Below are positions 1 to 6,050 of a stretch of 7,061 nt of DNA, piece after piece. Each line of letters opens with the position of its first letter. Position 1 is the stretch's first letter. The notes under the pieces were generated by a model. It saw only the letters and a program-made list of their open reading frames with translations, had not been told where the DNA came from and made no database searches. This DNA comes from Archaeoglobales archaeon (lineage in GTDB: Archaea; Halobacteriota; Archaeoglobi; Archaeoglobales; Archaeoglobaceae). The stretch covers positions 1-7,061 of the forward strand of contig QMZD01000088.1 in assembly GCA_003662985.1 (NCBI GenBank), given 5' to 3'. Both the position numbers and the translations under genes were made by a program.

Positions 1-9
1 CTTCAAAAT

Positions 10-19
10 CTTTATCTTT
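10..19 (+). promoter_or_regulatory. Candidate TATA box for a leaderless transcript
   Basis: CTTTATCTTT lies with its central A 26 bp before the ATG at 40, the usual distance from an archaeal TATA box to the transcription start. Transcription would therefore begin at or next to the start codon. The same ten bases occur at 6020-6029, 27 bp before another ATG. No purine-rich transcription-factor-B element is obvious within the short upstream sequence, so this rests on spacing and recurrence only. Confidence 0.4.
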
Positions 20-39
20 CCACATCAGCCGCAAAAGGT

Positions 40-375
40 ATGGATGTCGAAAAAATAATCGAACTATTCAGATTGGCAAAAAGCAAGGACTGGAAACCAT
101 GGGAGCTACAAAGCGAGCTGAGAAAACTATGTGAAAATGTTGTTTCAGTTGGGGATGACCTATCCTTTACAATAAAGTTCGAAAGAGATCTGGAAGTTGA
201 TGAAACTGCCATCATGAAACTTAAAACTAGGAAAACCAAGATATACCCTTTTAAAACAGCCTATAGATTCAACAAAGGATACATAGCTGTAGATGACAGA
301 TTTTTGAGGGTGAGCAGAGAAATTGATGAAGATAAATTGCCCTACATCCTTAGTTGCATTAAAATAAAGGAATAA
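40..375 (+). CDS. Small basic protein of unknown function (111 aa)
   Basis: I do not recognise this protein. It is 111 residues long and rich in Lys, Arg, Glu and Asp, with no transmembrane segment, signal peptide, Cys pair or nucleotide-binding motif, so it is probably a small soluble cytoplasmic protein. The first half looks helical (residues 3-33, with a KDWKPWELQSEL stretch); the second half alternates polar and hydrophobic residues like a beta-rich domain ending near residue 105. The ATG at 40 is chosen because a TATA-like box sits 26 bp upstream, which fits a leaderless mRNA. The AAAGG just before it is too close to act as an SD. The frame stays open to the left edge of the window, so a longer N-terminus beginning outside cannot be excluded. 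The stop codon abuts a 9-bp repeat array. Codon composition looks like that of its neighbours. Confidence 0.6.
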   Translation: MDVEKIIELFRLAKSKDWKPWELQSELRKLCENVVSVGDDLSFTIKFERDLEVDETAIMKLKTRKTKIYPFKTAYRFNKGYIAVDDRFLRVSREIDEDKLPYILSCIKIKE

Positions 376-492
376 TTTCTGGGATTTCTGGGATTTCTGG
401 GATTTCTAAGATTTCTGGAACTTCTGTGACTTCTGAGATTTTTAGAATTTCTAGGATTTTTAGGACTTTTGGGATTTCTAGGATTTTTAAGT
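376..492. repeat. Tandem array of thirteen 9-bp units, consensus TTTCTGGGA
   Basis: Thirteen consecutive 9-bp units run without a single insertion or deletion, starting at the base after the TAA stop at 373-375. Units 1-3 are identical (TTTCTGGGA). Later copies drift, for example TTTCTAAGA, TTTCTGGAA, CTTCTGTGA, CTTCTGAGA, TTTTTAGAA, TTTCTAGGA, CTTTTGGGA and finally TTTTTAAGT. Most changes are C/T or A/G transitions. The top strand is T- and G-rich and almost free of C outside unit positions 1 and 4. Unit length and the lack of spacers rule out a CRISPR array. Several units contain T5 runs, so the transcribed array may help termination of the upstream gene by the U-tract mechanism known in archaea; that role is inference. 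Confidence 0.95.
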
Positions 493-546
493 AAATCTTT
501 TATTCCTTCAATCTGTTTTACCTAAAATAAAGAGAATTTTATCAAA

Positions 547-550
547 GGAG
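547..550 (+). promoter_or_regulatory. Shine-Dalgarno site that decides the permease start
   Basis: GGAG, inside AAAGGAGAGG, leaves 8 nt before the ATG at 559 but only 2 nt before the alternative in-frame GTG at 553. The spacing favours ATG 559, so the protein would begin two residues later than the longest frame. An A/T-rich stretch at 521-530 (CCTAAAATAA) or 497-504 (CTTTTATT) could be the TATA box; neither can be chosen with confidence. Confidence 0.6.
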
Positions 551-558
551 AGGTGCGG

Positions 559-1533
559 ATGATAGGCTTCAGCGCTACAAAACTCTTCCTGATACTCATA
601 ATCGCAGATATACTGGCTTTAATCGCCGGACTGGGAATTGGCTCCTCGGGAGTAGGTCTCAGTGATCTGCTTATGCCGAGATCTGCAGTTGTTTCCCAAA
701 TAATTCTCGATTACAGGCTCCCAAGAACTTTGATCTCAATGATCGTTGGTGCCGGATTGGCTGCAGCTGGCTGCTCCCTTCAAGCCCTTTTCAGAAACCC
801 CCTCGCAGACCCATATATCTTGGGCGTTTCGAGCGGTGCGAGCGTTGGGGCTGCTTTCGTTATTCTCCTCGGAATCGCATCAACAATCAATATAATGGTC
901 TCAGCCTTCGGATTTGCAATAATCACCTCATGGATCGTCTACAGAATAGGAAGAACCGAAGAAGGGGTACCTGTTTATACTCTTCTTCTCGCTGGGGTGG
1001 CTATGGCAGCATTCCTCTCCGGCATCACGTCTTTGCTAATATACATCTCAGCTCAAGATATGTATCAGGTTGTTTTCTGGATTATGGGTGGATTTTGGAC
1101 GGCCAACTGGCTAAAGGTAGAAGTTGTCATCTTCCCAGTTGTTTTCTCCTCGGTTTATCTAATCCTCTCTTCTTGGAACCTGAATGCAATTTTGATGGGT
1201 GAAGAGCATGCAATGAGCGTGGGAATAGATGTGGAGAGTTTTAAAAGGAAGGTGATTGCAGCAACAGCCCTTCTAACTTCAGCTGCGGTCTCGGTTAGCG
1301 GTGTGATAGGATTCGTCGGATTGATAACTCCTCACGCAATGAGGCTCATAGCGGGAGAGAACAATAAAATCATCCTCCCGGCCTCACTTCTTGCAGGAGC
1401 CGCCTTTATGCCATTTGTCGACCTAATATCAAGAACCGCAACGAGTGGAGAAGTTCCGGTGGGGATCATCACGGCTTTATTAGGTGCCCCCTTCTTTCTC
1501 TATCTCTTGAGGAGGAGTAAGGTTGCTGCTTGA
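559..1533 (+). CDS. btuC: FecCD/BtuC-family ABC transporter permease
   Basis: This is the membrane-spanning subunit of an importer for cobalamin, haem or ferric siderophores; two copies would form the channel, driven by the ATPase encoded next. The protein (324 aa) is very hydrophobic along its length, consistent with the family's roughly ten membrane helices, and has the usual family length. Family landmarks are RLPRT at residues 53-57, the [14 protein letters not shown] block at about 72-85 followed by [10 protein letters not shown], the [11 protein letters not shown] cytoplasmic loop at 214-224 that contacts the ATPase in related structures, [13 protein letters not shown] at 251-263, and a C-terminal [15 protein letters not shown] segment. 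The gene overlaps the ATPase gene by 11 bp, implying translational coupling. The family assignment is secure. The substrate is not, because FecCD paralogues cannot be separated by eye; the btuC symbol is a best guess. No binding-protein gene lies in this window. Confidence 0.93.
   Translation: MIGFSATKLFLILIIADILALIAGLGIGSSGVGLSDLLMPRSAVVSQIILDYRLPRTLISMIVGAGLAAAGCSLQALFRNPLADPYILGVSSGASVGAAFVILLGIASTINIMVSAFGFAIITSWIVYRIGRTEEGVPVYTLLLAGVAMAAFLSGITSLLIYISAQDMYQVVFWIMGGFWTANWLKVEVVIFPVVFSSVYLILSSWNLNAILMGEEHAMSVGIDVESFKRKVIAATALLTSAAVSVSGVIGFVGLITPHAMRLIAGENNKIILPASLLAGAAFMPFVDLISRTATSGEVPVGIITALLGAPFFLYLLRRSKVAA
1509..1517 (+). promoter_or_regulatory. Shine-Dalgarno supporting the TTG start of the ATPase
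   Basis: GAGGAGGAG lies inside the last codons of the permease gene and ends 5 nt before the TTG at 1523. It supports that non-ATG start, since no ATG or GTG near the N-terminus would leave the first beta strand of the ABC domain (LLEIKGL) intact. Ribosomes ending the permease at 1533 are well placed to restart here. Confidence 0.7.
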
Positions 1534-2755
1534 AATCAAAGGCTTAAGGGTTGTACTCGGAAGCTCGGAGGTCTTGAAAAACATCAGCTTTAAAGTAGAG
1601 AAGGGAGAGGTAGTTGGCCTGCTGGGCCCCAACGGAAGTGGTAAGTCAACCCTTCTCAGAACCATATACGGGATTCTAAAGCCTTCAGGGGGGGCAGTTT
1701 ATTTTGATGGGAGAAAAATGCCTGACTTTAGTTTAAAAGAGGTGGCGAAAAGGCTGGGATATCTTCCCCAGGAAAGCTTTGACACCGGACTTAGGGTGAA
1801 GGAGGTCGTTATGTTGGGAAGAACTCCTTACATACAGGGACTCTCTTTTACAGAGAAGGATTCCAAAATCGTCAGAGGAGCTCTCAGCCTCGTAGGACTG
1901 TCAGATTTTGAGGAGAGGAGATTTTCAGAGCTTAGCGGTGGTGAAAAGCAGAAAGTTCTGCTTGCGAGAGTATTTGCCCAGCAAACAAATGTTCTTTTAC
2001 TTGATGAGCCAACCTCCCATCTCGACATTTCTTCCCAGCTCGAGATCATGGGTCTGATAAGGAGGATAGCCCAGAACGGATGCTCAGCTTTGATTGCCAT
2101 TCATGATATTAACCTCGCCTCAGCCTACTGCGATAAGCTTCTTCTCGTGAGAAAGGGAGAGATATTCGCAGCTGGGAAACCAGAGGAGGTAATTACGAGG
2201 GAAAATATAAGAGAGGTGTTTGGTGCTGAGGTGGAAGTTAGAAGGATTGGCGGCAACATCCTCGTTATTCCATCTCCACGAAGAGGTGCAGACAGGAAAA
2301 AATGGGTTCACGTAATATGTGGAGGCGGTACGGGCTCGGACATACTCAGAGAGCTCTGGATCCATGGATATCGGGTTTCTGCTGGCGTGTTGAATGCCCT
2401 CGATTCAGACTGGTTCACAGCAAGCGAACTCGGAGAGGTTGTGGATGAAAGGCCATTTTCCGAGATAAGTGACGAATCGTTCGAAAAGAATATCGAATTT
2501 ATCGAGAAAAGCGATGCCGTTATACTTTCAAACCTCATCGTCGGAAAGGGAAATCTAAGAAATCTTGAGGCTGCTTTATATGCTGCCAAACTGGGAAAAC
2601 TCTTTGTTTTAGAGGAAGAGGGATTTGATGAGAGGAATTTTGCCGGAGAAAAAGCGATAAAAATTTATCAGGAGATTACTTCTTTACTTCCCAAATCAAG
2701 AGTTCTTAAGGATCGTTATGAGATCATAGAGGTTCTGGATGAGTCTCTGAATTGA
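1523..2755 (+). CDS. btuD: ABC transporter ATPase (BtuD/FecE type) with extra C-terminal domain
   Basis: This cytoplasmic ATPase powers the permease encoded just upstream. Residues 1-250 form a complete ABC domain: Walker A GPNGSGKST at 35-43, Q-loop Gln83 in YLPQE, signature LSGGEKQ at 137-143, Walker B LLLLDEP at 157-163 with catalytic Glu162, D-loop at 167-168 and switch His194 in AIHDIN. A typical ABC subunit would end near residue 255. Here about 155 more residues follow (roughly 256-410), opening with a beta strand and Gly-rich loop, VHVICGGGTGS at 262-272, then GYRVSAGVLNALDSDW at 282-297 and a further block including GNLRNLEAA at 343-351. This region looks like a small Rossmann-like alpha/beta domain. 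From memory, archaeal BtuD proteins of about 400 aa carry a similar extension; its function is unknown to me. All ATPase residues are intact. Substrate (cobalamin versus haem or siderophore) is inferred from family only. Confidence 0.92.
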   Translation: MLLEIKGLRVVLGSSEVLKNISFKVEKGEVVGLLGPNGSGKSTLLRTIYGILKPSGGAVYFDGRKMPDFSLKEVAKRLGYLPQESFDTGLRVKEVVMLGRTPYIQGLSFTEKDSKIVRGALSLVGLSDFEERRFSELSGGEKQKVLLARVFAQQTNVLLLDEPTSHLDISSQLEIMGLIRRIAQNGCSALIAIHDINLASAYCDKLLLVRKGEIFAAGKPEEVITRENIREVFGAEVEVRRIGGNILVIPSPRRGADRKKWVHVICGGGTGSDILRELWIHGYRVSAGVLNALDSDWFTASELGEVVDERPFSEISDESFEKNIEFIEKSDAVILSNLIVGKGNLRNLEAALYAAKLGKLFVLEEEGFDERNFAGEKAIKIYQEITSLLPKSRVLKDRYEIIEVLDESLN

Positions 2756-2971
2756 GAAACTGTCAGAAAACAAATTAACTATCCCTTTGGGCATCAATTT
2801 AACTTGTGAGTTATAAAATATTAGAAAAAACGATAAATTTTTAATTCCATCTTTTCAATCCTTAAGAAAAAATTAAAAAGAATTTCCTAGAAATAACTAA
2901 ACACATCGGGGCTGAGACACAAGATTTCAAGAATCCAGCCCTTTGTTTTAAAACCATCAAGGATTGATACA
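2756..2971 (+). promoter_or_regulatory. A/T-rich intergenic region and probable leader of the CLC gene
   Basis: No ORF with coding character is seen in these 216 bp. It holds several possible TATA boxes: TTATAAAATA at 2811-2820, an A-rich stretch at 2861-2880, and the palindrome GTTTTAAAAC at 2945-2954, about 23 bp before the ATG. A 6-bp stem can form between GGGCTG (2909-2914) and CAGCCC (2936-2941) with a 21-nt loop. A second, tight inverted repeat ATCAA-GGA-TTGAT (2956-2968) overlaps the weak SD-like AAGG before the start. No intrinsic hairpin-plus-T terminator follows the ATPase gene, although T runs near 2837-2842 may end transcripts. Confidence 0.4.
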
Positions 2972-4711
2972 ATGGAGACTGTGATAAAAAAGGAACTCCA
3001 AGCGGAATCAATGACGGATGTTGTAAAGTTCAATTTATTGGCTATAATAACAGGAGTAACCTGCGGTTTCATTGCAATCGGATTCAGATACCTTATTTTT
3101 GGATTTAACGATCTTTTTTTCAGTGGCCTAGGTTCGGCCATGGGCTTTATTTCTCCTTACTATCTCATCCTCATCCCTGCAATCGGTGGTATCTTTGTAG
3201 GATTTCTTACCTACTATTTTGCACCAGAAGCAAAAGGCCATGGAGTTCCAGAGGTGATGAATGCTGTTGCACTACAAGGTGGCAGAATAAGACCAAGAGT
3301 TGTAGCAGTAAAGGCTCTCGCGTCATCCATCTGCATCGGTTCTGGGGGTTCGGCAGGAAGAGAGGGGCCGATCGTTCAGATGGGTTCTGCTACAGGCTCA
3401 ACCATAGCTCAGCTTTTGAGGTTAACACCCTATCAAACCAAGATTCTCGTCGCATGTGGAGCTGCTGGAGGTATCGCCGGTACATTCAACACCCCCATTG
3501 CTGGTGTGCTTTTCTCCCTTGAACTCATAATCAGGGAGCTTAAAATACGGTCGTTTACTCCGATAGTCATATCATCGGTGTTTGCAACAATTGTCTCCAG
3601 AATTTTCCTAGGATTTCTCGGTATAAAAACAGCCTTTGTTTTCGAAGTCCCACCGTATACTTTGAAAACCCCTTACGAGATCGTGTTCTATCTCTTCCTA
3701 GGTCTACTTGCTGGAGCGGTTGCTCTGACATACACAAAAACCCTTTATCGTTTTGAAGATTTCTTTGAGGCGATAAAAATCCCTGAGTATATCAAACCAT
3801 CGATAGGTGGGTTCATTGTTGGAATGATAGGCTTGGTTGTTTTCCTAACAACAGGAAAAACCCATACATTCGGAGTCGGTTACGAATCGATAGAGATGCT
3901 TTTCAGAGGCGAACTTGTATTTGAGGTTGTTCTTGCCCTAGTATTTCTTAAAATATTGGCCACCTCGATCACCCTGGGTTCAGGTGGTTCAGGTGGTATT
4001 TTTGCTCCTTCTCTCTTTATAGGTTCAATGCTTGGTGCAGCTTATGGAATGGTGCTCCAGATGCTTTTCCCAACTGTAGTATCTAACCATATAGCCTATG
4101 CCATTGTAGGAATGGCAGCCGTATTTGCAGGAGCCAGCAGAGCTACCCTAACTTCCACAATAATCGTTTTCGAAATGACCGGAGACTATGCAATAATACT
4201 CCCATTGATGTTTGCATGTGTGATAAGCTGCACTTTCTTCAAGATTTTCTCAGAAGATACAATTTACACATTAAAACTGAGAAGAAGGGGTATCATAATC
4301 GAGCAAGAAATGGATGTAAACCTAATGAGAACGATTAGGGTGAGAGACATAATGAAGAGAGAAATTGATACCGTGACAGAGGACACACCTGTTTCTGAAC
4401 TTTCAAAGAGAATATCCAAAACCGGTCATATGGGTTTTCCAGTTGTAAGAGACGGTAAATTAGTTGGAATGGTCACTCATTCAGATTTTGAGAACATAGA
4501 AGACACGAGAGGTCTTTATGTACTTGATATCATGACTACCGATGTGATTAAAGCATACCCCGATGAAACACTCGAAGATGTGATCATGAAATCCGGAGGA
4601 AGAGATATATCCCACTTTCCAGTCGTAGATCCTTCAGATGACAGCAAACTTATTGGATTTTTCACCAAGGGCGATATCATTCGAGCATATACAAGAAAAA
4701 GAATGGAGTAA
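2972..4711 (+). CDS. CLC-family anion channel/transporter with two CBS domains
   Basis: This membrane protein of 579 residues moves chloride or another small anion, probably as a homodimer. The CLC domain (about 20-435) shows the conserved anion-pathway segments: GHGVP at 89-93, GREGP at 129-133 with the gating glutamate Glu131, GGIFAP at 341-346, and Tyr432 in the position of the central tyrosine of the E. coli homologue. Two CBS domains follow (about 457-508 and 516-574, each opening with a DIM motif). In other CLC proteins such domains bind adenine nucleotides and tune gating. Two departures from the E. coli antiporter stand out: the selectivity serine of GSGIP is His90, and the internal proton glutamate (Glu203 in E. 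coli) aligns with Leu185. It may therefore differ in anion preference or proton coupling. The ATG at 2972 has a weak SD; Met14 is an alternative start. It converges on the next gene with 15 bp between stop codons. Confidence 0.93.
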   Translation: METVIKKELQAESMTDVVKFNLLAIITGVTCGFIAIGFRYLIFGFNDLFFSGLGSAMGFISPYYLILIPAIGGIFVGFLTYYFAPEAKGHGVPEVMNAVALQGGRIRPRVVAVKALASSICIGSGGSAGREGPIVQMGSATGSTIAQLLRLTPYQTKILVACGAAGGIAGTFNTPIAGVLFSLELIIRELKIRSFTPIVISSVFATIVSRIFLGFLGIKTAFVFEVPPYTLKTPYEIVFYLFLGLLAGAVALTYTKTLYRFEDFFEAIKIPEYIKPSIGGFIVGMIGLVVFLTTGKTHTFGVGYESIEMLFRGELVFEVVLALVFLKILATSITLGSGGSGGIFAPSLFIGSMLGAAYGMVLQMLFPTVVSNHIAYAIVGMAAVFAGASRATLTSTIIVFEMTGDYAIILPLMFACVISCTFFKIFSEDTIYTLKLRRRGIIIEQEMDVNLMRTIRVRDIMKREIDTVTEDTPVSELSKRISKTGHMGFPVVRDGKLVGMVTHSDFENIEDTRGLYVLDIMTTDVIKAYPDETLEDVIMKSGGRDISHFPVVDPSDDSKLIGFFTKGDIIRAYTRKRME

Positions 4712-4726
4712 AATTTTCCACTCAAC

Positions 4727-5248
4727 CTAATCTTTAGCTTTCCTCAAATCTAAATACATATCGTACTCGAGATAAGGATCCACCACTTTAAACCCCAACT
4801 TCTTGTAAACATGGATTGCCCTGACGTTTGTTCTCTCTGTCACAAGCATCATACCCTTGTATCCTTTTTTCTTGCTGTAGTCGATGGTTACCTTCATTAG
4901 CCGCTGTCCTATCCCTCTGTTCTGAAAATCCTGATGCACAAAGATCGTTACGTCAACTTCTTCTCCATCTTCAGTCGGTACAAGCACAGCGTGGCCTATA
5001 ATCCTCCCATCCCTTTCTGCGACAAAGGCGATTCCATTTTCAGCAAGATAGTCTATCCAGTGTTCGATTCCCGTTCTTGTTGTCGGTGGAAGGCCAAGAC
5101 ATCTCTGTTCAGGACTGAAGGTTGCGTACATCTCAATCAATTTTTCTCTATCCTTGGAATGGTTATAGCCTCTGATAACGTAAGCTTCCCCTTTTTTGTC
5201 AGTAGCCACGATTTCTAATTCGTCCAACGCAATCGATTTTGACTCCAT
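4727..5248 (-). CDS. GNAT-family N-acetyltransferase
   Basis: This soluble acetyltransferase (173 aa) transfers an acetyl group from acetyl-CoA to an amine; the acceptor is unknown. The GNAT fold is clear: a beta strand with AFVAERDGRIIGHAVLV at 74-90, the central strand EEVDVTIFVHQDFQ at 96-109, the acetyl-CoA pyrophosphate loop QNRGIG at 109-114, and the C-terminal LVTERTNVRAIHVYKKLGF at 135-153, where Asn141 and Tyr148 occupy commonly conserved positions. The N-terminal YATFSPEQRCLGLPP (41-55) resembles the FSPES-R segment of Pat-type protein lysine acetyltransferases, which in archaea include the Alba acetylase; membership of that subgroup is inference. The ATG at 5248 is supported by AAGGTGG immediately upstream. 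It lies 58 bp downstream of the phosphoribosyltransferase gene on the same strand and may be co-transcribed, though an A/T-rich box in the gap could give it its own promoter. Confidence 0.88.
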   Translation of the reverse strand: MESKSIALDELEIVATDKKGEAYVIRGYNHSKDREKLIEMYATFSPEQRCLGLPPTTRTGIEHWIDYLAENGIAFVAERDGRIIGHAVLVPTEDGEEVDVTIFVHQDFQNRGIGQRLMKVTIDYSKKKGYKGMMLVTERTNVRAIHVYKKLGFKVVDPYLEYDMYLDLRKAKD

Positions 5249-5251
5249 GTG

Positions 5252-5258
5252 CCACCTT
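5252..5258 (-). promoter_or_regulatory. Shine-Dalgarno of the acetyltransferase gene
   Basis: On the minus strand AAGGTGG precedes the ATG at 5248 by 3 nt (about 4 nt from its GGTG core), matching the anti-SD sequence well. Further upstream the minus strand reads AATAATAAATAT (5275-5286), a possible TATA box. If that box were used, the leader would be too short to include this SD, so either transcription starts further upstream or the gene is read from the phosphoribosyltransferase transcript. Confidence 0.55.
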
Positions 5259-5306
5259 CATATTTTTTGATGAGATATTTATTATTTTCTTTAGATTATT
5301 AATCAT

Positions 5307-5996
5307 TCAATATGGTGTTGATTTTACGTATTCTTCCAGTAGCCCAAGCATCTCCTCCTCGCTCACATCATGCCACTCCTGATATGCATCAGCAACGGCA
5401 TAAGGATAAAAATCCCTCAGATTTGCACAGAAAATTCCATCACATCTGATTCGAATGAGGTCTATAGCCTTTAGCGAGGCAGTAGGCACTGCAACAAAGA
5501 TTTTTTCAAAAAACTTTCTCGCACTCTCTATAGCAACGAGCATTGTGAAACCGGAGGCCAGTCCATCATCCACAAGGATGGCATTTTGCTCATCGTACTC
5601 GAAAAATTTCCTGCTTATCTTCTCAATTATTTTTTGCCTTTTCTCTATTTTTCGCCTGCATTCTTCAACCTGCTTCCTGATTACCTCCTCTTTCAGCCCA
5701 AAATAATCAACCACATCCTCATTTATTCTTACCACCCCGTACATGCTGATTGCTCCAAAACCAGCCTCAGTTGTCCATGGAAACAGAATCTTGGAAACTA
5801 GAATCAGTCTAAGCTTTAAACCAAGATATTTGGCCATCTCATATCCTACGGGAACTCCTCCTGCTGGAATAGCAAGGATAGAGAAATCTCTGAGATCAAG
5901 TCTCTTGGAAACAAGTTCAGAAAGCTGCTTTCCAGCATGAAAGCGGTTTTTGAAGATATATGTTTTGTTAAAGAGGGATTCCTCATAGACTATCAT
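5307..5996 (-). CDS. Predicted type I phosphoribosyltransferase (COG1926-like)
   Basis: This cytoplasmic protein should bind PRPP and transfer its phosphoribosyl group, or act as a regulator using that fold; the acceptor base is not known for this family. Counting from the ATG at 5996 (229 aa), the N-terminus FKNRFHAGKQLSE (15-27) is typical of the family. It is followed by AIPAGGVPVGYE (42-53), an FPWTTEAGFGAIS segment (72-84), a charged helix of about 30 residues (103-135), and the PRPP-binding motif ILVDDGLASGFT (140-151), with Asp143 and Asp144 as the ribose-binding acidic pair. The frame can be extended 15 residues to a TTG at 6041. That start has no SD and would lie 3 bp from the divergent gene's earliest start, leaving no promoter room. 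The shorter start has an A/T-rich box (AAAGATAAAG, 6020-6029) about 27 bp upstream, consistent with a leaderless transcript. The downstream neighbour is an acetyltransferase. Confidence 0.85.
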   Translation of the reverse strand: MIVYEESLFNKTYIFKNRFHAGKQLSELVSKRLDLRDFSILAIPAGGVPVGYEMAKYLGLKLRLILVSKILFPWTTEAGFGAISMYGVVRINEDVVDYFGLKEEVIRKQVEECRRKIEKRQKIIEKISRKFFEYDEQNAILVDDGLASGFTMLVAIESARKFFEKIFVAVPTASLKAIDLIRIRCDGIFCANLRDFYPYAVADAYQEWHDVSEEEMLGLLEEYVKSTPY

Positions 5997-6019
5997 TCTG
6001 ATTAATTCAACATCGAAAG

Positions 6020-6029
6020 CTTTATCTTT
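6020..6029 (+). promoter_or_regulatory. Candidate TATA box of the metallo-beta-lactamase gene, possibly bidirectional
   Basis: CTTTATCTTT has its central A at 6024, 27 bp before the ATG at 6051. It is identical to the box at 10-19. Its complement AAAGATAAAG lies about 25-30 bp before the ATG at 5996 of the divergent phosphoribosyltransferase gene. One A/T-rich element may thus serve both leaderless promoters, or two overlapping boxes may compete. The adjacent palindrome AAAGCTTT (6016-6023) overlaps it. Confidence 0.5.
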
Positions 6030-6050
6030 TTCCCCTTTCAAAGATTGTCC

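Noticed and set aside
376..492. CRISPR array
   Set aside because: Units are 9 bp, contiguous and without spacers, and no cas genes are nearby.
342..521. Antisense open frame through the repeat array, reading Pro-Arg-Asn-like triplets
   Set aside because: It is open for about 59 codons only because the 9-bp units carry no stop in that frame. It lacks a canonical start codon and SD, and it overlaps the end of the 40-375 ORF on the other strand.
493..558. Cobalamin riboswitch before the permease
   Set aside because: Only about 66 bp separate the repeat array from the start, far too short for a B12 aptamer, and no B12-box-like sequence was seen.
553..558. GTG start of the permease at 553
   Set aside because: The GGAG SD would be 2 nt from this codon, against 8 nt from ATG 559.
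2285..2755. CbiZ (adenosylcobinamide amidohydrolase) fusion on the ATPase
   Set aside because: Such fusions are known with BtuD-like proteins, but I could not match the C-terminal motifs seen here to CbiZ.
2771..2804. Near-repeat CAAATTAACT / CAATTTAACT after the ATPase gene
   Set aside because: Two A/T-rich 10-mers differing at one base within A/T-rich DNA are likely to occur by chance, and nothing else marks them as an operator.
2883..2893. Single TCCTAGAAA unit resembling an inverted copy of the 9-bp repeat
   Set aside because: One short A/T-rich match outside the array is not distinguishable from chance.
2840..2971. Fluoride riboswitch before the CLC gene
   Set aside because: The expected GGCGAUG-like segment and downstream UGAUG...CCUAC segment are absent. 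Only a weak 6-bp stem is visible.
4934..5218. Plus-strand open frame opposite the acetyltransferase gene
   Set aside because: It lies entirely antisense to a well-supported GNAT gene, its predicted product has no recognisable domain, and no SD supports it.
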